Source: JAIOSM01 sp964593725
GTDB lineage: Bacteria > Desulfobacterota > Desulfobacteria > Desulfobacterales > Desulfobacteraceae
Length of the DNA stretch: 51,034 nt
NCBI GenBank assembly: GCA_964593725.1
Contig: CAZQJS010000017.1
Location: 1 to 51,034 of the forward strand
Reading direction: 5' to 3'
The position numbers were made by a program, and so were the translations under genes. Numbering within the stretch: position 1 is the first letter of the stretch; each line of letters starts with the position of its first letter. Shown in pieces: positions 8,930-15,405 of this stretch. A model generated the notes under the pieces. That model saw nothing but the letters and a program-made list of their open reading frames with translations. It ran no database searches and was not told the DNA's origin.

Positions 8930-8941
8930 CTTATTGTCTCC

Positions 8942-10834
8942 TTAGTCGGCCAGAATGGCATCAACCATTTTTTCATACTGTTTTAGAGTCCAGCCGTTTA
9001 CATCAATGGCATTTTCAGGGCATACTGCTGTGCATATGCCGCAGCCTGTGCACAGGGCAGGATTCACCTTTGCAGTTTTATCCATCTCAATGGCATTTTC
9101 CACGGGACATGCCTTTGCGCACTCGCCGCTGCCCCTGCAAAGGTCAGGATTTACCCTGGCCACAAATGGATCAAGTTCAATGAATCCTTTACCCAGCAAA
9201 GCGGTTGTTTTTACGGCTGCTGCCTGGGCTGCTGCACATGACTCGGTTATATCCATGGGCGCCTGGCAGGTGCCGGCAAGAAGAATCCCTGTATTGGCAA
9301 CCTCAACCGGCCGTAATTTCGGATGCACCTCCTGGAGAAAACGGTCTGCCCCCACAGGCAGTTTCATCATTGCAACCATATCATCAATGTTATTGGGTAT
9401 CATTCCAGTTGCAAGAACTACCATATCCACATCAACCTCAATCTCTTCATTAAAGGTAAGCACATCCTTTACCTTTATGTTGACTGGAAATTCTTTGCCC
9501 TCCATCTGCGAAACAACCGGGCCTGCCTCAGGTTCAAACCTGAAAAACATGACCTGGTTTTTTGATGCATCATCATAAAGATCTTCCTGGAATCTGCCAT
9601 AGGTCCTGATATCTCTGTAAAAGTCAAACACATGGGTTCCGGGAAATCTTTCCCTGATCTCCACAGCCATCTTTAATATTGCACTGCAGCATGTTCTGGA
9701 ACAATACTCATTCAGATGCCCATCCCCATGTGGTTCATGTATACCCGGAATCTGACGGCTTCCGACACAATGGATAAAGGCGATCCTCTTTATTTTTCTA
9801 TCATTTAAATAAAGGTATGCACTCTTTTTTCCACTGTTTTTTTCCTTTTCAATATCCTGGATAAATTGCTGCAGGGTTGTAACATTCTCAACTTCATCAT
9901 ATCCAAATTCGCCTTTAAATGGTGTGTATGTGTTAAAACCAGTTGCCATGATAACAGCACCGGTTTTAATATCCATCTCACCTGTTTTTTCCTTGGAACT
10001 GTCAACAAATATGCCTGAACCTGCAATAAATTTACCAGACAGATTGCCAGAACCATTTTCAGAATCAGGACAATCAGATTCTGTGATGGTCAATTCAAAA
10101 TTGCCAATAAATCCTTTAAATCCCGAAACCTTACAACAGGTATAAATCTTAATTTTCTCACTCTCTTTAATGGCAGTATAAAGATCCCTGATCAAGTTTT
10201 CTGCACTGCTTAAGTCAGGGTAAAGAGTGTTAAGCTTTGCAGCCTGACCTCCCACAAAAGCTGATTTTTCAATGATACTTACTTCAAACCCCTGTGTTGC
10301 AAGATCAATACTTGCCCTCATACCTGCAATACCACCTCCTATGACAGTGACATGTTTTCTGGCATCAACTATTATAGGATCAAGTGCTTCAAGGTGTTTT
10401 GCCTTTTCATGGGCCGCAGTTACAAGTTCTGCTGCTTTTTTTGTTGCAGCTTCTCCGTTGTGCACCCAGGATACCTGCTCACGTATATTGGCATGTTCAT
10501 AAAGATACTGATTCATCCCTGCCCTTTTTATGGCACCCCTGAAGGTGGTTTCATGGAGGCTTGGAGCACAGGATGCAACCACGACACGATCAACATCACC
10601 ATTATTAATGTCGTTCTGGATCAACTCCTGACCAGGGTCTGAGCACATGAATGAGTTGATATGCACCCTGCTTACACCTGGCAGATCCTTTACATTTTCT
10701 GCCAGTTGTTCCACATCAACATGGTCGGAGATATTGCCTCCACAACGGCAGATATATATACCTACTTTCTCTTCCGGCCCGCCAGAGCCATTGGAAGATT
10801 CATCCTTTAATTTATCTTTATTATGGTTGCTCAT
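8942..10834 (-). CDS. HdrA/QmoB-like FAD iron-sulfur flavoprotein
   Basis: 630 residues. An HdrA N-domain (VGIYICRCGGNISDHVD, then VVVASCAPSLHE) is followed by an FAD Rossmann motif VIGGGIAGMRASIDLATQGF near 165, SAFVGGQAAKL, and the HdrA cysteine motif EYCSRTCCS. The last 70 residues carry two ferredoxin motifs. The second is canonical (C595, C598, C601, C605). The first has Ser569 where the second Cys is expected (C566, S569, C572, C576). QmoB is HdrA-like with a fused MvhD domain; here that domain is absent and an MvhD-like protein is encoded separately upstream. It probably forms the electron-splitting or relay core with the 437-residue paralogue. Confidence 0.9.
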   Translation of the reverse strand: MSNHNKDKLKDESSNGSGGPEEKVGIYICRCGGNISDHVDVEQLAENVKDLPGVSRVHINSFMCSDPGQELIQNDINNGDVDRVVVASCAPSLHETTFRGAIKRAGMNQYLYEHANIREQVSWVHNGEAATKKAAELVTAAHEKAKHLEALDPIIVDARKHVTVIGGGIAGMRASIDLATQGFEVSIIEKSAFVGGQAAKLNTLYPDLSSAENLIRDLYTAIKESEKIKIYTCCKVSGFKGFIGNFELTITESDCPDSENGSGNLSGKFIAGSGIFVDSSKEKTGEMDIKTGAVIMATGFNTYTPFKGEFGYDEVENVTTLQQFIQDIEKEKNSGKKSAYLYLNDRKIKRIAFIHCVGSRQIPGIHEPHGDGHLNEYCSRTCCSAILKMAVEIRERFPGTHVFDFYRDIRTYGRFQEDLYDDASKNQVMFFRFEPEAGPVVSQMEGKEFPVNIKVKDVLTFNEEIEVDVDMVVLATGMIPNNIDDMVAMMKLPVGADRFLQEVHPKLRPVEVANTGILLAGTCQAPMDITESCAAAQAAAVKTTALLGKGFIELDPFVARVNPDLCRGSGECAKACPVENAIEMDKTAKVNPALCTGCGICTAVCPENAIDVNGWTLKQYEKMVDAILAD

Positions 10835-10854
10835 AATATGATCTCTCTTTAAGA

Positions 10855-12168
10855 TTAATAATGGTTTTTCATATAATTTGAAGCTTCCATGGCAGCAGCC
10901 CCCGATTCTGTAATTGTATCAACAATATCCTTGGGCCCCGAAGCAACTCCGGCTGTAAAAACCCCTTCAAGGGTTGTAAGGGCAGGTTTGACCCTGGGCA
11001 TACTGCACTTTATAAATGCGTCCCTGTCCTTTGCAAGGTCACACACTCCCGTGGGATCCCACTCAGGGATCATGCCAAGGGATAAAACAACCAGATCATG
11101 GTCACGGTTCATAAGCTGCCCCCCCTCTTCCTGGGCTTCATATTTAAGAGATACTGCCTGGCCGCTTCCCTGTGTGATGGAGGCAATTTTCCCCTTTACA
11201 AATTCAATGCCCATGGCCCTGGCATTCTGGTAAAACTGCTCATACCCTTTTCCAAAAGCCCTGATATCCATATAATAAATGGTCAGGTCTGCCAGGGGGA
11301 GAGCTCCGGACAACAGCATGCACTGCTTAATAGCATACATGCAGCACACCCTTGAACAATATGTTATACCAAGGCTCTTATCCCTGGATCCTGCGCACTG
11401 GACAAAGGCAATGGACTCAGGCTCCTTTCCATCTGAAGGGCGGAGAACCCTCATATAGGGACCATGGGGAGCAAGAATCCTCTCCATCTGAAGTGATGTA
11501 ATTACATTTTCAATTCCACCCTGGCCATATTCCTTTTTCTGATTAATGGCGGTTAGATTAAAGCCTGTTGTAACAACGGCTGTTTTTGCCTCCAGGATAA
11601 AATCAAAGGGCTTTTGAAAATAATCAACAGCATCTGTAGGACAGACTTTTTCGCATTTACCACACAAAGAGCAGTTGTCAGAATCTATCAGGGCAAGCTG
11701 GGGAATAGCATTGGAAAAAGGAATATAGACTGCTTTTCGCAATGTAAACCCTCCCTGCTCTTCATCGGGAAGATATACCGGACAATTGTATTCACACTTG
11801 CGGCAGCCAATGCATTTATCAGGATCAATATACCTTGCCTTCTGTGTCACAGATGCAGTGACAATATTATTCCGGCGGTCAAGGGAGTTAAGGGTGCAGT
11901 AAGTAAACAGGGTAATATTATCATGGTGGGCTGCGGCAGACATTTTTGGAGTTGTAATACAGCTTGCACAATCAAGAGTTGGAAACACCTTTGCAAGGCG
12001 GATCATTTTCCCGCCAATTGATGCATCCTTTTCCAGAACAGCCACCTTAAACCCCTGATCACCCAGGTCAAGGGCTGTCTGTAAACCAGCAATCCCTCCG
12101 CCAATGACAATGGTGTCAAACACTTGCTTTTCTGCACTTGCTGCATTTGCAGCATTCTCAGCATTCAT
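10855..12168 (-). CDS. HdrA/QmoA-like FAD iron-sulfur flavoprotein
   Basis: 437 residues, close to QmoA length. The FAD motif VIGGGIAGLQTALDLGDQGF lies near residue 21, followed by IGGKM and the HdrA cluster region CASCITTP. Two inserted [4Fe-4S] motifs are CIGCRKCEYNC (C119-C129) and CSLCGKCEKVC (C166-C176). Further on are FVQCAGSRDK and YCSRVCC near 270, and a C-terminal FAD segment GVFTAGVASGPKDIVDT. HdrA-like flavoproteins pass or bifurcate electrons between Fe-S partners. It is third in the operon, directly after the MvhD-like gene, and pairs with the 630-residue paralogue as QmoA pairs with QmoB. Confidence 0.9.
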   Translation of the reverse strand: MNAENAANAASAEKQVFDTIVIGGGIAGLQTALDLGDQGFKVAVLEKDASIGGKMIRLAKVFPTLDCASCITTPKMSAAAHHDNITLFTYCTLNSLDRRNNIVTASVTQKARYIDPDKCIGCRKCEYNCPVYLPDEEQGGFTLRKAVYIPFSNAIPQLALIDSDNCSLCGKCEKVCPTDAVDYFQKPFDFILEAKTAVVTTGFNLTAINQKKEYGQGGIENVITSLQMERILAPHGPYMRVLRPSDGKEPESIAFVQCAGSRDKSLGITYCSRVCCMYAIKQCMLLSGALPLADLTIYYMDIRAFGKGYEQFYQNARAMGIEFVKGKIASITQGSGQAVSLKYEAQEEGGQLMNRDHDLVVLSLGMIPEWDPTGVCDLAKDRDAFIKCSMPRVKPALTTLEGVFTAGVASGPKDIVDTITESGAAAMEASNYMKNHY

Positions 12169-12217
12169 ATATTGCCTCGCACATTTTAAAACAGTTTTAA
12201 TTTGAGTTTATTTAAGT

Positions 12218-12646
12218 TCAGTTTTCATTAAGAACAGGCCTGCCAAGCTCCTTAACCAGGGCATTCATCTGGTTAACCTCATTGAGAAATGCTCTGTTGC
12301 AGACAGTGCAGATGGAGGTCAGGCGCAATCTTTTAATTTCAATATCTTTTTCTTTCATCAGTTTGTAAACATTATCCAACCGCTTTGCCAGGGCATGGTA
12401 TGCACCCTCATAAGGGCACTCCTCTCCACAGGACATAATAATAATTCCGCCGCAGCCTTTTCTGAAACAGTCAATATAGAACTTTTCAGGGAAGAGTACT
12501 GGTGCTCTGACCCTTAAAATATAGGTGTTGGCAGGATAGGATGAGTGTGCCTGCCCAACTGAATTAGCACCGGGATAAGCACACGCCTCTGTTGCAAGGA
12601 TAATTATTTTAGCTTCTCTGTTTATCTCTTTGTCCTGTTCAGGCAT
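12218..12646 (-). CDS. MvhD/HdrD-like iron-sulfur protein with altered cysteine set
   Basis: 142 residues with the MvhD outline: a first Cys-Ala-Tyr-x-Gly-Ala block (C22), the YPAN...ILRVRAPV segment, SCGEECPY (C73, C77) and a C-terminal helix. MvhD proteins carry a [2Fe-2S] cluster that links hydrogenase or other donors to HdrA. Compared with my memory of canonical MvhD, the first Cys of CxxC is missing, and the VPCSG cysteine is replaced (VRAPV). An additional CTVC pair (C113, C116) appears near the C-terminus. It therefore still has enough cysteines for a cluster, but in a shifted set. It lies 11 bases after tusA and 49 before the QmoA-like gene. Confidence 0.82.
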   Translation of the reverse strand: MPEQDKEINREAKIIILATEACAYPGANSVGQAHSSYPANTYILRVRAPVLFPEKFYIDCFRKGCGGIIIMSCGEECPYEGAYHALAKRLDNVYKLMKEKDIEIKRLRLTSICTVCNRAFLNEVNQMNALVKELGRPVLNEN

Positions 12647-12657
12647 GGGATTACCCC

Positions 12658-12906
12658 CTATTTTTTTCTTACAACAAAATGCCTGTCATAACCATCAGCC
12701 TCAAGAAAGCCGAGATATTCATGACCAACCTTGCCTGACCAGGCAGGGATATCATTCCTTGTTCCTGCATCATTGGAAAGAATTTCAAGGGTCTGGCCGA
12801 CCTGGACTTTACCAATTCCCTTTTTTGCTTCCAAAAGGGGCCCGGGGCATGCACTTCCCCTTGCGTCAACCTGATCGTCTGCTTCTATTGAATTTAGATC
12901 TGTCAT
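12658..12906 (-). CDS. tusA: TusA/SirA-type sulfur carrier protein
   Basis: 82 residues with the hallmark ARGSACPGPLLEAKK, where Cys20 in the CPxP motif is the persulfide-carrying residue. The fold continues with VGQTLEILSNDAG and a final beta strand. TusA proteins receive sulfane sulfur from rhodaneses or desulfurases and hand it to DsrE-type partners. The start at 12906 was chosen because AAAGGAGA lies about 7 bases upstream; the frame stays open to 12999 but no site supports a longer form. This is the first gene of the nine-gene operon, behind a sigma-54 promoter at 13023-13038 and a leader of about 106 bases. Confidence 0.9.
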   Translation of the reverse strand: MTDLNSIEADDQVDARGSACPGPLLEAKKGIGKVQVGQTLEILSNDAGTRNDIPAWSGKVGHEYLGFLEADGYDRHFVVRKK

Positions 12907-13022
12907 TTTCCCATCTCCTTTAAATTTTTCAGTAAATTTTAACCATAAGAGCTGCACCCCCAATAAAACAGTATTGCTTTTCATCATAATCAGGTGCACT
13001 GCCCGCTCTTTTTATGCAACAG

Positions 13023-13038
13023 AGCAAAGTTGGTGCCA
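13023..13038 (-). promoter_or_regulatory. Sigma-54 promoter of the tusA-metF operon
   Basis: On the minus strand the sequence reads TGGCAC-N5-TTGCT, a full match to the sigma-54 consensus TGGCAY-N5-TTGCW. Transcription would start near 13012, about 106 bases before tusA. A sigma-54 activator gene lies 2.4 kb away at 15406-16821, and a perfect dyad sits 104-126 bases upstream of the -24 element, at the usual distance for an enhancer site. Confidence 0.85.
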
Positions 13039-13141
13039 AACCAGAGAAATATTAAACAAGATCATCCCATACTCCTCTGATATCAAGGAGATAATAATTA
13101 GCCGTACCATAAAAAACAGAATAAACAGAAGCAGGATAATC

Positions 13142-13164
13142 CGTTACTTAAGAAATAAGTAACG
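13142..13164. promoter_or_regulatory. Perfect dyad, probable shared enhancer for divergent sigma-54 promoters
   Basis: CGTTACTTA-AGAAA-TAAGTAACG is a perfect 9-bp inverted repeat with a 5-base centre. It lies between two sigma-54 promoters that point away from it, at about 104 bases (13038) and about 121 bases (13285). That geometry fits binding of an activator dimer or hexamer that serves both. Just to its right, GTTGCGCAAC (13170-13179) is a second perfect palindrome. No coding potential was seen in 13040-13284. The dyad could also fold as a hairpin in RNA, but no gene enters it. Confidence 0.6.
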
Positions 13165-13284
13165 TTTTGGTTGCGCAACTTAACTGAATGATTTGTAATA
13201 AACTTCTCTTGTATATGGTAAAAAAGTTTAGAAAAGGCTGGTAATCATAGAAATAGAGCGCGGCCTTGGAAAAAAAATCATACT

Positions 13285-13300
13285 TGGCACTAAATATGCA
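13285..13300 (+). promoter_or_regulatory. Sigma-54 promoter of a candidate small RNA
   Basis: TGGCAC-N5-ATGCA on the plus strand. The -24 hexamer is perfect and the -12 element keeps the essential GC with one change (A for T). The predicted start is at 13311. No open reading frame follows, but a strong intrinsic terminator ends 108 bases later. Confidence 0.68.
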
Positions 13301-13310
13301 TTTCAAAATA

Positions 13311-13418
13311 GGCGTTATCAGATAAAGTAAGATATTTACTTACCTCCAAAATCTGTTTAACCACCTCATCGTATCCGGGGCAGCTAAATACCGTCACAAG
13401 CTGCCCTGGATTTTTTTT
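13311..13418 (+). ncRNA. Candidate sigma-54-dependent small RNA, about 108 nt
   Basis: The unit is defined by the predicted start at 13311 and the T-tract end at 13418. No usable reading frame is present. The 5' part can form a small hairpin (AAGTAA-GATAT-TTACTT, near 13325-13341). It is followed by a single-stranded stretch with TTACCTCC and ACCACCTC, both complementary to Shine-Dalgarno sequences, and then a 13-bp terminator hairpin with a run of eight T. The layout resembles sigma-54-driven trans-acting sRNAs such as the Vibrio Qrr RNAs. It overlaps the 3' untranslated side of the CoA-disulfide-reductase gene in antisense. No transcript evidence is available, and its targets are unknown. 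Confidence 0.6.
13373..13418 (+). terminator. Strong intrinsic terminator (plus strand)
   Basis: The stem ATCCGGGGCAGCT pairs with AGCTGCCCTGGAT (13373-13385 with 13399-13411) with one G-U pair and a 13-base loop, then eight T ending at 13418. The tract favours the plus strand only: the minus-strand continuation is ATACGATG, so it does not serve the opposing gene. It demands a plus-strand transcript, although no plus-strand gene lies upstream. Confidence 0.88.
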
Positions 13419-13429
13419 AAAACAAATGA

Positions 13430-15136
13430 TTATTTAACAAACTTAGAATCAATGGCACGGATCATCCCATATCCGCCCTGGATATTTCTTGTATTGACAA
13501 TACCATTGCCCTCAAGGAAGATCTGGGCCTCATAGGAGCGCGGGCCTGTATTGCACAGCAGACAAAGAGGTTCATCCCGGGGAACTTCATCAAGCCTGGA
13601 TTTCAACTCCGACTGGGGTATATTAATCCATTTATCACCATATTTTTTGATAAAAGATGATGCCTCCTTGGGGTTTCTGACATCCAGAACCCTGGTTCTG
13701 CCATTGCTGAAATCTTCCAGAAAATCAATAACATCAATGGGCCTGTTTCTTTTATCAAAAATATTATCCAGGGCATTACCTGCATTGTTGATAATATCCA
13801 TGGCAGAGGCAAAGGGTGGTGCATAGGCTGTTTCAAGGCTGCAAACATCCTCCACTTCAACACCCCCTGCAATCAGGGGGGCAAGTGCATCAACCCTGGC
13901 TTTTACAGCATCGCCATTGGCACCCACTGCCTCTATTCCCAATATTTTCCGGCTTTTTCTGTCCGCAATAAGCTTGATATACATGAGTTGTGCTGTGGGA
14001 TAAAAATGTGCCCTGTCATCCTGGGCTACAATGGAATAGACAGGATCAAAACCTGAGGCCAGGGCCTGCTTAAAGGTCAGACCAGCCTTGGCGATTCCCA
14101 TTCCAAAAACCTTGATGCAGAATGTTCCCACAGCTCCTTTGAAATTGCTTGTACCTCCACTGATATTTATTGCAATGGTTCTGCCCTGTCTGTTGGCAAG
14201 GGAACCCAGTGGCATTGTCATGTTTTTACCGCTGACAAGATTCCTGACTTCCACACAATCACCCCCGGCATATATATCCGGATCTGTAGTTCTCATGCGC
14301 CTGTCCACCAGAAGCGCTCCTGAGCTGCCCAGGGCAAGCCCGGCCCTGGATGCAAATTCAGTATTTGGTTTTACTCCGGCAGAAAGTACAACCAGGTCAC
14401 AGGGAATAGCTCCAGATGTGGTATCAACGGAACAGACCCCTGTTTTATCTCCGTTTATCTTAATCACTCTTTGGGAGAGCATCACTTTTACACTGTTTTT
14501 TTTAAGCTCATTTTCCACAAGCCGTGCCATACCGCGGCTCAAAGCAGTGGGCAGCACCTGTTCCGCCATCTCAACAATTGTGGTGTTAATATCCCATAGA
14601 TCAGACAGTGCTTCAGCCATCTCGATACCCACTGCTCCGGCTCCGATAACCACAGCATTTTCCACAAGGCCTTTGGAAACCAGGTCCTTAATTGCCCTGG
14701 CACTGTGAAGGTTTGATATGGTAAACACCCGGGGAAGATTCACTCCGGGAAAGTCAGGCCGTATAGGAGTGGAACCAGTGGCAATCACCAGTTTGTCATA
14801 TTCCAGTTCCTCTTTTCTGCCATCATCAAGATGGTGAATGGCAACCCGTTTTGATTGCCTGTCAATCCCAATTGCCTCAACCCCGGAAATAATATTAATA
14901 TCCTTGCAGGTTCTAAAAAAATCTATATCCCTTACAGCATGGGCTGATGTTGAATACAGACTCTCGATATCAGCCACATCACCACCCACATAATATGGTA
15001 TGCCGCAGCCTCCGTATGATATAAGACTGTCCCTGTCAATTACTGTAATTTCAGCTTCCGGATCAATACGGCGCAGCCTGCATGCAACCTTTGGCCCAAG
15101 TGCCACAGCTCCAATTATAACAACTCTTTTTGACAT
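13430..15136 (-). CDS. CoA-disulfide/persulfide reductase with C-terminal rhodanese domain
   Basis: 568 residues from the ATG at 15136, which has AGAGGT 6 bases upstream; the frame extends to 15169 without a better site. An FAD Rossmann motif near residue 6 (VVIIGAVALGPKVACRL) is followed by the redox cysteine C44 in SYGGCGIPYYVGG, an NAD motif VIGAGAVGIEMAEAL near 160, and a dimerisation domain. Residues about 465-560 form a rhodanese domain with active-site Cys in LCLLCNTGPRSYEAQ. CoADR-rhodanese fusions reduce CoA disulfide, CoA persulfide or polysulfide with NAD(P)H. It lies between the sigma-54 activator and the tusA operon, so a role in sulfane-sulfur handling beside TusA and DsrE is likely. 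Confidence 0.9.
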   Translation of the reverse strand: MSKRVVIIGAVALGPKVACRLRRIDPEAEITVIDRDSLISYGGCGIPYYVGGDVADIESLYSTSAHAVRDIDFFRTCKDINIISGVEAIGIDRQSKRVAIHHLDDGRKEELEYDKLVIATGSTPIRPDFPGVNLPRVFTISNLHSARAIKDLVSKGLVENAVVIGAGAVGIEMAEALSDLWDINTTIVEMAEQVLPTALSRGMARLVENELKKNSVKVMLSQRVIKINGDKTGVCSVDTTSGAIPCDLVVLSAGVKPNTEFASRAGLALGSSGALLVDRRMRTTDPDIYAGGDCVEVRNLVSGKNMTMPLGSLANRQGRTIAINISGGTSNFKGAVGTFCIKVFGMGIAKAGLTFKQALASGFDPVYSIVAQDDRAHFYPTAQLMYIKLIADRKSRKILGIEAVGANGDAVKARVDALAPLIAGGVEVEDVCSLETAYAPPFASAMDIINNAGNALDNIFDKRNRPIDVIDFLEDFSNGRTRVLDVRNPKEASSFIKKYGDKWINIPQSELKSRLDEVPRDEPLCLLCNTGPRSYEAQIFLEGNGIVNTRNIQGGYGMIRAIDSKFVK

Positions 15137-15354
15137 TATTAAACCTCTTTTCTCCTTGATACAAATCACTATTTTTTAAGGGATTAATACTTCAGGACCA
15201 ATAATTCTGATTTGAAATTTACATTTAATATATTTCCAGGATGTGCCTGTCAAGGTTTTTTTAATTTTGATTCATGGGATGTAAATCGTTCAGAAAGCCA
15301 TTCAGAATGCACCTGCCACCTACCAAACTGTATTGGCACTATAAATAGCAGCAA

Positions 15355-15378
15355 GGGTAACGCCACGGTGCGTTACCC
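15355..15378. repeat. Perfect dyad upstream of the CoA-disulfide-reductase gene
   Basis: GGGTAACGC-N6-GCGTTACCC, a perfect 9-bp inverted repeat. It lies 28 bases beyond the stop of the sigma-54 activator and about 220 bases before the reductase start. Its arms contain GTTAC/GTAAC, as does the dyad at 13142-13164, but in the opposite order. It may be an activator site for the reductase gene or a weak terminator for the activator gene, although it lacks a T-tract on either strand. Confidence 0.5.
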
Positions 15379-15405
15379 GTATATAAAAAGAACCGGTACA
15401 GGCAT

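Noticed and set aside
7476..12168. Calling these genes the canonical qmoABC
   Set aside because: No aprBA or sat nearby, the MvhD part is a separate gene, and metVF, tusA and dsrE are in the operon, so a paralogous complex is more likely.
12907..12999. Longer start for tusA (113 codons)
   Set aside because: The extension has no ribosome site and is unlike TusA proteins, while AAAGGAGA fits the ATG at 12906.
12974..13162. 62-codon plus-strand frame in the intergenic region
   Set aside because: No ribosome site, no family likeness, and it crosses the sigma-54 promoter and the dyad that face the other way.
13373..13418. Reading this hairpin as the terminator of the CoA-disulfide-reductase gene
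   Set aside because: The T-tract is on the plus strand only; the minus-strand continuation lacks T residues.
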